Shown piece by piece: positions 40,919-48,799 of a stretch of DNA of 56,173 bases. Below the pieces are notes generated by a model. It was not told the DNA's origin. It ran no database searches and saw only the letters and a list, made by a program, of their open reading frames with translations. The translations under genes were made by a program, and so were the position numbers. The stretch's first letter is position 1; the number at the start of each line of letters is the position of its first letter. The DNA is from Candidatus Methanomethylophilaceae archaeon (GTDB taxonomy: Archaea > Thermoplasmatota > Thermoplasmata > Methanomassiliicoccales > Methanomethylophilaceae): contig CALULN010000001.1 of assembly GCA_944321505.1 (NCBI GenBank), positions 1-56,173 of the forward strand, read 5' to 3'.

Positions 40919-40964
40919 AGCTAGCGTCCACTAGCTCTTATAAATAATATTATACGCATGCGTA
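40919..40964 (+). promoter_or_regulatory. promoter region with two palindromes before the PC4-like gene
   Basis: AGCTAG/CTAGCT (40919-40936) is an inverted repeat with a six-base centre. TATAAATA (about 40939-40946) is the TATA box. TACGCATGCGTA (40953-40964) is a perfect 12-base palindrome just upstream of the ribosome site AGGTGA. The arrangement suits dual operator control. Confidence 0.5.
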
Positions 40965-40979
40965 ATCCAGGTGAATGTA

Positions 40980-41207
40980 ATGGCAGAGCCTTTCGATTAC
41001 GACATTGTTGAGAAGATTGCGGTCCTCTCCACCTCCTCCAAGGGATGGACCAAAGAGCTCAACCTCATCAGCTGGAACCACAGGGAGCCCAAGTTCGACA
41101 TCAGGGAGTGGTCCCCCGACGGCACCAAGATGGGCAAGGGCGTGACCCTCTCCAAGGAAGAGGTCGCCTACCTCAAGGAAGCCCTCAACGGCAGAGAGGA
41201 CATCTGA
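40980..41207 (+). CDS. PC4/YdbC-like single-strand DNA-binding protein
   Basis: 75 residues. DIVEKIAVLSTSSKGWTKELNLISWNHREPKFDIREWSPDGTKMGKGVTLSKEEVAYLKEAL matches the YdbC/PC4 fold, a beta-sheet with a C-terminal helix, in which dimers bind single-stranded DNA or RNA. In archaea such proteins probably act in transcription or genome protection. AGGTGA lies 7 bases before ATG 40980; an upstream GTG (40971) is weaker. Its promoter has two palindromes. Overlap with nothing; the next gene begins 14 bases later. Confidence 0.82.
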   Translation: MAEPFDYDIVEKIAVLSTSSKGWTKELNLISWNHREPKFDIREWSPDGTKMGKGVTLSKEEVAYLKEALNGREDI

Positions 41208-41221
41208 ACCCCCTTCGGGAC

Positions 41222-42091
41222 ATGCCCCCTTTCGGAGAAGGCGTCACGCGCGTGGAGTACCTGACGCGCCTGACCGAATGCGTCTCCCTGGCCGCCGCCG
41301 GCAAGAGGGGGGCGCTGTCCGAGGACCGCTTCCTCACGGCTAACTACCGCCCGGAATTCTACGGCACGCTGGAGAGCCAGCTGTCGAACCTCAGCCCCCT
41401 GGTGAGGAGGGAGGCGGTGGAGCTTCTGACGGCATTGGGAGAGCGCGCGGCGATGGATGCGGTTCGCCGCATGAGGGTGGAGGATACCGAGTTCGTCTCC
41501 CTTGCCTGCCTGGGTTATCTTTCATCCATGGAGCAGGCGGACACCGCCGTCCCGGACCTCATCGACATACTGAGGCACAGCCGCGGCTCCGAGTTCGCGG
41601 TGGCCGCCAGGCGCCTGGGGTCCATAGCCCGGCCGGAGGACATCCCCGCCATAAGGAAGGAGTACGGCAGGGTCGACGGGGAGATGCGGGAGCAGATCGC
41701 CTCCGCGCTGTCCAGGATCGTCACCCGCCATCCCTCCCTGGAGCCGAAGCGCAGGTACATCATGTCCGTCCCGGTGTTCCCCGATGAGGCCGCGTTCACA
41801 GCCTTCGCGGACCGCGCCATAGACTACCTAGGCGTCAGGTACCATGAGAGCATAGAGCCCCGCAGGAGGGTCACCGAGCGCACCTACAACAACGTCGCCT
41901 CGTCCATCCGGACGATGCAGGTGAGGCTCTACAACGAGCGCGAGAACCTGCGCTACTACTCCCGCGAGGCATCCGACCGCTTCTCCTACCTGGAGGACCT
42001 GGTGGTCTGGGCCGCCGAGGACCTGGCCGGGAAGGAGGTGGTCATGGACGAGCGGAAGGTGGGCCGGCTGGCGGGGATAGACGGCCTGTGA
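41222..42091 (+). CDS. HEAT-repeat-like protein of unknown role
   Basis: 289 residues. Residues about 40-175 form repeated helical pairs (SPLVRREAVELLTALGERAAMDAVRRM, SLACLGYLSSMEQADTAVPDLIDIL, GSEFAVAARRLGSIARPEDIPAIRKEY), typical of HEAT/ARM repeats. The C-terminal 110 residues are helical and charged (RTYNNVASSIRTMQVRLYNERENLRYYSREASDRFSYLEDL), possibly coiled coil. Such proteins bind partners; which is unknown. The gene probably shares the PC4-like transcript. Confidence 0.7.
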   Translation: MPPFGEGVTRVEYLTRLTECVSLAAAGKRGALSEDRFLTANYRPEFYGTLESQLSNLSPLVRREAVELLTALGERAAMDAVRRMRVEDTEFVSLACLGYLSSMEQADTAVPDLIDILRHSRGSEFAVAARRLGSIARPEDIPAIRKEYGRVDGEMREQIASALSRIVTRHPSLEPKRRYIMSVPVFPDEAAFTAFADRAIDYLGVRYHESIEPRRRVTERTYNNVASSIRTMQVRLYNERENLRYYSREASDRFSYLEDLVVWAAEDLAGKEVVMDERKVGRLAGIDGL

Positions 42092-42119
42092 CGCCCTCTC
42101 TGTCACAGACCGACAACCG

Positions 42120-42125
42120 TTTATA
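42120..42125 (+). promoter_or_regulatory. TATA box for the zinc-ribbon gene at 42150
   Basis: TTTATA is centred about 27 bases before ATG 42150. Confidence 0.55.
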
Positions 42126-42149
42126 GCGATTAACGTGCTCCGTTGGCTC

Positions 42150-42344
42150 ATGGCATATCCGAGAGAAGGGCGCGGAGACCGCCGCCCATCGCCCCCCAGG
42201 GAGTACACCAAGGCGGTGTGCGCAGACTGCGGTGCGGAGTGTGAGGTCCCCTTCAAGCCCACACAGGGCAAGCCCGTCTACTGCAGGGACTGCTACAAGA
42301 AGCACGCCCCGCCGAGACGGGAGAGCCGGCGCAGCCTCTTCTGA
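42150..42344 (+). CDS. small CxxC zinc-ribbon protein
   Basis: 64 residues. The ribbon CADCGAECEVPFKPTQGKPVYCRDCYKK (residues about 25-52) has C-x2-C at both ends with a PFKP core and a YCRDC end, a form shared by a small archaeal/bacterial CxxC-CxxC family. Basic flanks (PPRREYSRR-like) suggest nucleic-acid contact. A leaderless promoter at 42120 supports ATG 42150 over the upstream in-frame codon at 42135. Confidence 0.8.
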   Translation: MAYPREGRGDRRPSPPREYTKAVCADCGAECEVPFKPTQGKPVYCRDCYKKHAPPRRESRRSLF

Positions 42345-42389
42345 GGCCTGCGCTCCATATTTTTTAATCGGTATGCGCATCAAGGGAGC

Positions 42390-42848
42390 ATGGATCCCTC
42401 CACGATCGCATTGATCATCCTCGTCATAGGCGCGGTCCTCCTCATCGCGGAGGCGCTGAGCCCCGGCGTGTTCCTGGTGATACCCGGAGCCGTGCTCCTC
42501 ATCCTCGGAGTGGCCGGCTGGATATGGCCCGATTTCCTCATAAGCTCCATGGCCCCGGTGGTGGGCGTGGTCATAGCGGTGCCGGTCACCGCCGGGACCA
42601 TCGTCCTCTACAGGAGGCTGGGGCGGCCGGAGCCCCCCTCCACCACCGTCGCCGATTCCCTTGTCGGAAGAGCCGGCACAGTGGTCTCCGCCACCGGCCC
42701 GGACAGCCTGAAGGGGAAGGTCCGCATAGGCTCGGACATCTGGAGCGCCAGGTCGGACGAGCCCATAGAGGCCGGTGCCGAGGTGGTCGTGGTGCATGCC
42801 GAGGGCGTGCACGTGAAGGTGGAGAGGTCCGGGGAGCGATTGCCGTGA
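42390..42848 (+). CDS. nfeD: NfeD-like membrane protein
   Basis: 152 residues. Two to three transmembrane helices (residues about 5-70) are followed by a small OB-fold domain (VGRAGTVVSATGPDSLKGKVRIGSDIWSARSDEPIEAGAEVVVVHAEGVHVKVER). NfeD proteins work with stomatin/SPFH partners in membrane domain quality control. Leaderless-type promoter TTTTTAAT at 42361-42368. The stop overlaps the next gene as GTGA, the usual nfeD-stomatin pairing. Confidence 0.92.
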   Translation: MDPSTIALIILVIGAVLLIAEALSPGVFLVIPGAVLLILGVAGWIWPDFLISSMAPVVGVVIAVPVTAGTIVLYRRLGRPEPPSTTVADSLVGRAGTVVSATGPDSLKGKVRIGSDIWSARSDEPIEAGAEVVVVHAEGVHVKVERSGERLP

Positions 42849-43945
42849 ACGTGATATTCCAAGTTCTCCTGGTGGTCTTCATCATCGCCGTCATAGTGAT
42901 GCTGCTGAGCGGCGTGAAGATCGTCCAGCCGTACGAGCAGGCCATCTACATGAGGCTGGGCAAATTCGTCAGGGTGCTCAACCAGGGCCTGAACGTCGTG
43001 TGCCCGCTGATCAACGTGGTTGTCAAGCTGGACCTGCGCACGCAGGTCCTGGATGTCCCCAGCCAGGAGGTCATCACCAAGGACAACTCGCCGGTCAACG
43101 TGGATGCCATCATCTACATCAAGGTCACCGACCCGAAGAACGCCTTCTTCGAGGTCACCGAGTACCGCACAGCCACCATATACCTGGCACAGACCACCCT
43201 CAGGTCCATCATCGGGGAGATGGAGCTGGACGAGATCCTCTCCAGCAGGGAGAAGATCAACATCCAGCTGAGGGACACCCTGGACGAGTCCACCGACAAG
43301 TGGGGCGTCAAGGTGGAGGCGGTGGAGATCCGCGAGGTGGACCCTGCCGTCAAGGTCAAGGAGTCCATGGAGGAGCAGACCTCCGCCGAGAGGAGGAGGC
43401 GCGCCGCCATCCTGCAGGCTGACGGCATGAAGAGGGCCGCCATCCTGGAGGCGGAGGGGCAGAAGAAGTCCATGATCCTCCAGGCGGAGGGTAAGAAGCA
43501 GTCCATGATCCTGGAGGCCGAAGGCAAGCGTCTGGCTACCATACTGGAGAGCCAGGGTGAGGCCCAGAAGCTGAGGATCACCTCCCTGGGGGCCGCCGCT
43601 CTGGATTCCAAGGCGCTCTCCGTGCTGTCCATGGAGACCCTCAAGGCGGTCAGCGACGGCCAGTCGTCCAAGGTCTACTTCCCGCTGGAGCTCACCAAGC
43701 TGGTGGAGGGCATCTCCGGATACATGGGTTCCGGGTCCGCAGTCCCCGAGAGGGAGGTGTCCGACATTGGGTCCATAGAGGCCGCCATCGGAGCAGCCGA
43801 CGACGTCCTGGGGAAGATCCCCACGCCGGAGGAGATAAAGAGCCAGATGGACGAGCTCGACATGGAGATGGACCGGGACCGCAAGGAGTCCGAGGCGCTG
43901 GTGAAGACCACCAGCTCCGAGTCCACCGTCGACGTGGACCTCTGA
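42845..43945 (+). CDS. stomatin/SPFH (band 7) protein
   Basis: 366 residues, starting GTG 42845 (overlapping nfeD) or GTG 42851. An N-terminal membrane helix (VIFQVLLVVFIIAVIVML) is followed by the SPFH domain (IVQPYEQAIYMRLGKFVRVLNQGLNVVCPLINVVVKLDLRTQ). A repeated helical coil rich in ILEAEGKK/ILQAEGKK units (about 195-245) is next, then an acidic C-terminus. It probably forms large ring oligomers at the membrane with NfeD. Confidence 0.93.
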   Translation: MNVIFQVLLVVFIIAVIVMLLSGVKIVQPYEQAIYMRLGKFVRVLNQGLNVVCPLINVVVKLDLRTQVLDVPSQEVITKDNSPVNVDAIIYIKVTDPKNAFFEVTEYRTATIYLAQTTLRSIIGEMELDEILSSREKINIQLRDTLDESTDKWGVKVEAVEIREVDPAVKVKESMEEQTSAERRRRAAILQADGMKRAAILEAEGQKKSMILQAEGKKQSMILEAEGKRLATILESQGEAQKLRITSLGAAALDSKALSVLSMETLKAVSDGQSSKVYFPLELTKLVEGISGYMGSGSAVPEREVSDIGSIEAAIGAADDVLGKIPTPEEIKSQMDELDMEMDRDRKESEALVKTTSSESTVDVDL

Positions 43946-43952
43946 CGGAGCA

Positions 43953-44174
43953 TCAACGGGAGCCGCCGCTCCGGCGCTCCCTCTTCATTTTCTCCCATTC
44001 AACCATAGTGTTGAGCCTCAGGCCCATGAAGCCTATCACCGCGGCGGCCACGCCCAGGCAGAGGAGCAGGGCGCCGGGTAGCGTGTGCTCCATCATCACC
44101 AGTCCCAGGCCGACGAGGGCCATGGCCGCGCCGAGGAAGAACAAGGACCTCATGGTCCCCTTGGAGTCCCACAT
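43953..44174 (-). CDS. small two-helix membrane protein
   Basis: 73 residues from ATG 44174 (MWDSKGTMRSLFF; an alternative start lies seven codons later). Two helices of about 20 residues (FFLGAAMALVGLGLVMM and ALLLCLGVAAAVIGFMGL) are followed by a basic tail (EWEKMKRERRSGGSR). It converges on the stomatin gene, 7 bases away. No family recognised. Confidence 0.65.
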   Translation of the reverse strand: MWDSKGTMRSLFFLGAAMALVGLGLVMMEHTLPGALLLCLGVAAAVIGFMGLRLNTMVEWEKMKRERRSGGSR

Positions 44175-44232
44175 CGCCACCGCCAATGCTTGATTCCTTG
44201 AAAACCGGAACGGGCTGGGAAGTGGTTTGTGA

Positions 44233-44251
44233 GGCGGGGACCTGCCCCGCC
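44233..44251 (-). terminator. hairpin terminator of the FMN-protein gene
   Basis: GGCGGGG (44233-44239) pairs perfectly with CCCCGCC (44245-44251), six bases after the stop of the minus-strand gene ending at 44258. Confidence 0.6.
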
Positions 44252-44257
44252 CCGTGT

Positions 44258-44653
44258 TCATGCGATCTTCTGGCCTGCACCGGGTCCGGCGGACTCGTTG
44301 TAGACCTCTTTGACGGCGAAGGTCCAGACGGCCCTGGCCTTCAGGTTGACCTTGGCCAGGTTCTGGTTGAGGCCGTCGAGGACGGGACCGGAGTCCTGGC
44401 GTCCGATGACCTCGCAGCGGGCCTCGAAGGCGTCCTTGCCGGCGATGACGCTGAGGGCAACCTTCTTGTTCTCCTCCATGAAGGCCTTGGCGGTGTTCAT
44501 GAGGACCTCGCCCACGGCGAGGGTGTTGTCGTCGATCACGAAGATGCTGCCGCAGACGATGGCGTGGGGCTGACCGTCCTTGGAGGCGGTGGTCAGCACC
44601 TTGACGGTGTCGGGGCGGCTGAACAGATCCTTGACGTTTGCAGGCAATGACAT
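44258..44653 (-). CDS. pyridoxamine-phosphate-oxidase-like flavin-binding protein
   Basis: 131 residues. A split-barrel fold of the PNPOx/FMN-binding type: VKVLTTASKDGQPHAIVCGSIFVIDDNTLAVGEVLMNTAKAF, then KKVALSVIAGKDAFEARCEVIGR. Such small proteins bind FMN, haem or F420 and reduce unknown substrates. AGGTGATATAA before the ATG gives a ribosome site. It is one of several redox genes clustered here with the FNR-like protein and the ferredoxin. Confidence 0.85.
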   Translation of the reverse strand: MSLPANVKDLFSRPDTVKVLTTASKDGQPHAIVCGSIFVIDDNTLAVGEVLMNTAKAFMEENKKVALSVIAGKDAFEARCEVIGRQDSGPVLDGLNQNLAKVNLKARAVWTFAVKEVYNESAGPGAGQKIA

Positions 44654-44761
44654 TTATATCACCTGGGCGGAGAATCGTATCCTGAGTATTTCAACATCTC
44701 AGATACACCGATGTAACCCAGGCGGTCCGGCGGACTCCGGAATCCGAGGAAGGGAGAGGTA

Positions 44762-44866
44762 TCACTCCTCTTCGATCTTGGCGAAGCGGTTGTAGATCAG
44801 GGTCGCGGCGAGGTAGATGGCACCCAGGGCAACGACGATCACGAAGTCCATAATCTCGAACTGCAT
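44762..44866 (-). CDS. 34-residue single-helix membrane protein
   Basis: MQFEIMDFVIVVALGAIYL begins a 34-residue frame with one hydrophobic helix of about 20 residues and the polar end YNRFAKIEEE. It has a strong TATA-like string (ATATATAC) 31-40 bases upstream and normal codon use. Small one-helix subunits of this kind often attach to membrane complexes such as hydrogenases, methyltransferases or ATPases; which one is unknown. A coding role is likely but not certain. Confidence 0.6.
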   Translation of the reverse strand: MQFEIMDFVIVVALGAIYLAATLIYNRFAKIEEE

Positions 44867-45049
44867 GATTGGGCGAATGGCGGGTTAGTATATATCCGAT
44901 TCTGTTCCAGTCCGGCGGCATCCCTGCGGAACCGTCCCCGGCTGCGGTGGTTATCGGCCGGACCGTTGCGGATTCCGCAGTAATAGGACTGAAAACCTCC
45001 GTTATTCGATGCATACGGTTCGCTATACGGAACGGCACCAGGTCATGGT

Positions 45050-45055
45050 TTTATA
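45050..45055 (+). promoter_or_regulatory. TATA box of the reductase gene at 45081
   Basis: TTTATA is centred about 28 bases before ATG 45081. Two copies of an ATACGG element (45013 and 45026) precede it. Confidence 0.55.
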
Positions 45056-45080
45056 CCGTGAAGGCATACTCCGCGAAAGC

Positions 45081-46019
45081 ATGACATCGTACGACCTGGT
45101 TATCGTCGGGGCAGGACCCGGAGGGCTCACCGCAGGAATCTACGCCAGATCCAAGATGATGAAGACCCTCATCATCGATGCCCACAAAGTCGGAGGCCAG
45201 CTGGTCAGCCTGTATCCGGAGAAGGGTATCCACAACTACCCGGGATACGAGACCATCCAGGCCAGGAAGCTCTCCGACAAGCTCTACGCCCAGGCCGAGT
45301 CGATGGAGTGCGACATCCACGAGGGCGAGAAGGTCCAGGACATCGTCAGCGGGGACGAGGAGTACATCATCAAGACGGACAAGGGGGAGTACACAACCAA
45401 GTCCGTCATCGTCGCCATCGGCATGGGCATGTTCAAGCCCAAGAGGATGGGCGTCCCCGGCGAGGCCGAGCTGGAGGGCAAAGGCCTAACCTACATCCTC
45501 CCGGTGAAGGAGGAGCTGGTGGCGAAGAAGGTGGTCATGTTCGGCGGAGGCAACAGCGCCATCGACATGGCGCTGGTGTCGTCGACGGTCACCCACACCA
45601 CCCTCGTGCACAGGAAGGACACCTTCAGGGCGGACGAGGCCACCGTCGTGCAGCTCTCCAAGAGCAGGGTCAAGACCATCATGAGCGCCAACCTTGTCTC
45701 CGTCAACGGCGACGGCAAGGTGGAGTCGGTGACGCTGAAGCAGGGCGACGAGGTCTTCGACGTCCCGGCGGACCTGGTGGTCATCAACATCGGCATCTCG
45801 TCGGACCTGGAGGACCTGAAGGTCTGGGGCATCGAGCTCACGGATTCCGGCCTCATCAAGACGGACTTCGACATGAGGACCAACCGTCCGGGCATATTCG
45901 CCTGCGGCGACGTGGTTGACTACGCGGGCAAGTACAAGCAGATCATCACCGCCTGCGGAGAGGCGGCCACCGCGGTGAACAGCGCCTACAAGTTCGTCAA
46001 GAAGCCCTATTGGGCCTGA
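45081..46019 (+). CDS. thioredoxin-reductase-like flavoprotein without redox cysteines, probable ferredoxin-NAD(P) reductase
   Basis: 312 residues. FAD site IVGAGPGGLTAG near residue 8, NAD(P) site VVMFGGGNSAIDMA, and a final FAD block FACGDVVDY. The position where thioredoxin reductases carry C-x2-C reads LPVKEELVA, so the disulfide is absent, as in the ferredoxin/flavodoxin-NADP reductases of the thioredoxin-reductase type. A ferredoxin gene lies 124 bases beyond its stop on the other strand. Its real electron partner is inferred from this neighbourhood. Confidence 0.86.
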   Translation: MTSYDLVIVGAGPGGLTAGIYARSKMMKTLIIDAHKVGGQLVSLYPEKGIHNYPGYETIQARKLSDKLYAQAESMECDIHEGEKVQDIVSGDEEYIIKTDKGEYTTKSVIVAIGMGMFKPKRMGVPGEAELEGKGLTYILPVKEELVAKKVVMFGGGNSAIDMALVSSTVTHTTLVHRKDTFRADEATVVQLSKSRVKTIMSANLVSVNGDGKVESVTLKQGDEVFDVPADLVVINIGISSDLEDLKVWGIELTDSGLIKTDFDMRTNRPGIFACGDVVDYAGKYKQIITACGEAATAVNSAYKFVKKPYWA

Positions 46020-46045
46020 GCGCTCCGCGCTCTTCTTCTTCCTCC
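46018..46045 (+). terminator. terminator after the reductase gene
   Basis: GAGCGC (46018-46023) pairs with GCGCTC (46027-46032) around a three-base loop and is followed by TTCTTCTTCCTCC. It overlaps the stop codon. Confidence 0.6.
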
Positions 46046-46143
46046 ATATCCATCACGTCAGACAAATCGCTGCGTGATACCGGAATCGTTGAGAAATCTG
46101 TAAGGGAAGAGGTTTGTACGTACCCGGTGCGGGGCGCGTACGT

Positions 46144-46308
46144 TTACTCCTCGATAGCGTTGGAGGGGCACTCGTCGACGCAGGCTCCGCAGTCGACGCA
46201 CTTGCCAGCGTCGATGACGGCGATGTCATCGACGGTGATTGCGTCCTGGGGGCAGACGTCCGCGCAGGCTCCGCAGCCAACACAGTCATCAGCTTTCACT
46301 GTAGGCAT
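46144..46308 (-). CDS. 2[4Fe-4S] ferredoxin
   Basis: 54 residues with two classical cluster motifs C-x2-C-x2-C-x3-[14 protein letters not shown] and [12 protein letters not shown]. It is acidic and lacks extensions, like clostridial-type ferredoxins used by methanogens as a low-potential electron carrier. GAGGT before the ATG and TTAAATA about 35-40 bases upstream give ribosome and TATA sites. Convergent with the FNR-like gene, its likely electron partner. Confidence 0.95.
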   Translation of the reverse strand: MPTVKADDCVGCGACADVCPQDAITVDDIAVIDAGKCVDCGACVDECPSNAIEE

Positions 46309-46475
46309 TTGATGTACCTCGGTTGGAAGATTCTGCTTGTGCTATTTAATGGGTTCTCCTGCTGGGTCTTTTCGGGAATCCTACGTATTTATACGTAGGT
46401 AAGCCTAAATATTCTCTTGCGCAGGTCATATTTAAACGGCGATGAAACACCCGCCGGGGAGTCGGACCGAGTCTG

Positions 46476-46481
46476 TTTTTA
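46476..46481 (+). promoter_or_regulatory. TATA-like box of the amidohydrolase-GlyRS operon
   Basis: TTTTTA is centred about 26 bases before ATG 46504. Confidence 0.45.
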
Positions 46482-46503
46482 CCGTGCTCGGGCATGCGCA
46501 TCC

Positions 46504-47493
46504 ATGGAGTGCTACGCCGGCGTCCTGTGGACGGAGGACCCCTTCCGCGGATACGTCTGCATCGAGGACGGGAGGGTGGTCCGCATCGGACACGGGGACC
46601 CTCCGCCGGGCGCCCATAAGTCGCGTTTCATCGTCCCGCCCGTGGTCGACTCCCACACCCATGTCGGCGACGCCGGCCTGGACCTAGGAGGCGCGAGATA
46701 CACGCTGGAGGAGCTGGTGGCTCCGCCGGACGGCCTCAAGCACAGGTACCTGAGGTCCGCCCCGCGGGAGAAGCTGGTGGAGGACATGAGGGGCTACTGC
46801 ACCGCCCTGAAGGCATCCGGATCCTGCAGGGCGATGGACTTCAGAGAAGGCGGTATCGACGGCGTGCGCATGCTCAGGGAGGCCTGCCCCGACGCGGTGA
46901 TCCTGGGACGTCCCGTATCACCGGAGTTCGATCCCTGCGAGATCGAGGCCATCCTCCGCGAGGCGGACGGCATCGGCATCTCCAGCATAAGCGACATGCC
47001 CATGGCGTACATCGAGTCGGTCGCGGATGCCGTGCACAGGGAGGGCGGCATGCTGGCATTGCATGTCAGCGAGAGGGTCAGGGAGGACATCGACGCGGTG
47101 CTGTCGCTGCAGCCTGATTTCATAGTCCACATGTGCGAAGCCACAGACCCCGACCTGAGGAAGGTGGCGGATGCGGGCATCCCCGTCTCCGTCTGCGTCC
47201 GCTCCAACCTGTACTTCGGCAGGGTGCCGCCTCTGGCACGTATGGAGGCCGCCGGGGTGGAGACGATGGTCGGCACCGACAACGCCATGCTGTTCCCCCC
47301 GGATATCATGCCCGAGATCGATGCATTCGCGGAGCTCTGCGGCCGGCAGGGATGCTCCGGTGACATGGTTGCGCGCGCATCCGTGCGCGCTCGCAAACTA
47401 TTAAGGGAGAGCATGCCACTCGGGGTGAGCGTCGGAGATGCTGCCGCAGCGGTGCCCGGTGAGACGGTCACCGTCATAGGCAAAACAAGCTGA
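46504..47493 (+). CDS. amidohydrolase-family metalloenzyme (deaminase-like)
   Basis: 329 residues from ATG 46504. The metal-binding signature VDSHTHVGD holds H51 and H53, with later ligands in LHVSERV, IVHMCEA and GTDNAM. This is the pattern of the cytosine deaminase/SsnA-type branch. The substrate is unknown; a nucleobase or aromatic amine is likely. First gene of the operon with UspA, a four-CBS protein and GlyRS. Upstream in-frame codons at 46417 are less likely because they lie before the TATA-like box. Confidence 0.8.
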   Translation: MECYAGVLWTEDPFRGYVCIEDGRVVRIGHGDPPPGAHKSRFIVPPVVDSHTHVGDAGLDLGGARYTLEELVAPPDGLKHRYLRSAPREKLVEDMRGYCTALKASGSCRAMDFREGGIDGVRMLREACPDAVILGRPVSPEFDPCEIEAILREADGIGISSISDMPMAYIESVADAVHREGGMLALHVSERVREDIDAVLSLQPDFIVHMCEATDPDLRKVADAGIPVSVCVRSNLYFGRVPPLARMEAAGVETMVGTDNAMLFPPDIMPEIDAFAELCGRQGCSGDMVARASVRARKLLRESMPLGVSVGDAAAAVPGETVTVIGKTS

Positions 47494-47507
47494 CAGGAGT
47501 GACAGGA

Positions 47508-47951
47508 ATGGCTTTCAAGAACATACTGGTGCCCACCGACGGGAGCGAGTTCACGAAGCCCGCCATCGAGACGGCGGTGGAGCTGGCGAAGGATGTGGGC
47601 GGGAGCGTCACGGCGCTCTATGTCATCGATCAGACCGTGTTCGGCAACGTGCCCATGGACTCCTCGGTCACAGCGATTTACGACATGATGAGCTCGGAGG
47701 GGCACAAGGCCACCGAGTACGTCAGGCAGCGCTGCCAGGAGGCGGGCATACCCGTGACCGAGAAGGTGGTGGACGGGTCGCCCGTGAAGGCCATCGTGGA
47801 CGCATCCCCGAACTACGACATCATCGTGATGGGGACCCTCGGCAGGACCGGCCTCGCCAAGCTCATGATGGGCAGCGTGGCCGAGCGCGTCGTCAGATAC
47901 GCCCACTGCCCGGTCCTGGTGGTGAGGTCGCCGGAGACTGATGGCAAATGA
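47508..47951 (+). CDS. universal stress protein (UspA family)
   Basis: 147 residues. MAFKNILVPTDGSEFTKPAIETAVELA begins the fold, and the nucleotide-binding signature GTLGRTGLAKLMMGSVAERVVRYAHCPVLVVR is intact, so it probably binds ATP. The Shine-Dalgarno-like GACAGGA is close to ATG 47508; an upstream GTG (47499) is less likely. It overlaps the four-CBS gene as ATGA, which suggests a shared role in adenylate sensing. Confidence 0.92.
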   Translation: MAFKNILVPTDGSEFTKPAIETAVELAKDVGGSVTALYVIDQTVFGNVPMDSSVTAIYDMMSSEGHKATEYVRQRCQEAGIPVTEKVVDGSPVKAIVDASPNYDIIVMGTLGRTGLAKLMMGSVAERVVRYAHCPVLVVRSPETDGK

Positions 47952-48799
47952 AGACAGTAGCAGACGTGATGACCAGCATGCCGATCGTGGTCAGGGTTCC
48001 CGGCAACAGGAACGACGCGATCAACCTGATGGTCAGGAACAAGCTCACCGGGCTCCCCGTGGTCAGGGAGTCCGACGGACAGCTCATGGGGGTCATCTCC
48101 AGAAGGGACGTTTTCAGGAACGTCAGCGAGGACCAGCTGTCCCTCATCATGAAGAAGAACCCTCTCACCATCGCCCCCACCGCCACTCTGGCGGAGGCGG
48201 CCAGGATCTTCCACGAGAAGAGGATCCACAGGCTGCCCGTGGTGGAGGACGGGAAGCTGGTGGGCATCATCACGCCCACCGACCTGATCCGCGAGATCAG
48301 GCACATGAAGACCAGCAAGACCGCCCAGGACGCGATCCTCCTGAAGTGCGTCACCTGCTACGAGGGCGACCCGCTCTCGTACGTGGTGCCCGCCATGAGG
48401 ATCAGCGACGTCCCCGCCATGCCCGTTCTGGATTCCCGCGGCAAGCTGTCCGGCATCATCACGGACAGGGACCTGTTCGTGGACCAGACCAAGGACCTCT
48501 CCGTCATGAGGGAGATGGGCCTGGACGACACCTGCAGCGACCTGGCCGGATACAGGAATGTGCTCCCGCTGTTCTACATGGCGACCCACGGGGACGACCT
48601 GCCGGAGGACGCCATCGTCAAGACATACATGGTCAAGGGCCCCACCACCGTCTTCGAGAAGACCACCCTCAACGAGGTGGCCAAGGTGATGGACGTCAAC
48701 GATTTCGGTCAGATCCCCGTCCACGGCGACAGGGACGAGCTGGTGGGCATGATCTACGACGTGGACGTGCTCATCGCACTCATCGGTGATGCCGAATGA
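47948..48799 (+). CDS. four-CBS-domain protein
   Basis: 283 residues made of four CBS motifs (two Bateman modules). The units begin near VADVMTSMPIVVRVPG, LIMKKNPLTIAPTATL, LLKCVTCYEGDPLSYV and IVKTYMVKGPTTVFE. No enzymatic or DNA-binding domain is attached. It should bind adenine nucleotides or AdoMet and act as a regulatory subunit. It is translationally coupled on both sides: ATGA with the UspA gene and with glyS. Confidence 0.88.
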   Translation: MKTVADVMTSMPIVVRVPGNRNDAINLMVRNKLTGLPVVRESDGQLMGVISRRDVFRNVSEDQLSLIMKKNPLTIAPTATLAEAARIFHEKRIHRLPVVEDGKLVGIITPTDLIREIRHMKTSKTAQDAILLKCVTCYEGDPLSYVVPAMRISDVPAMPVLDSRGKLSGIITDRDLFVDQTKDLSVMREMGLDDTCSDLAGYRNVLPLFYMATHGDDLPEDAIVKTYMVKGPTTVFEKTTLNEVAKVMDVNDFGQIPVHGDRDELVGMIYDVDVLIALIGDAE

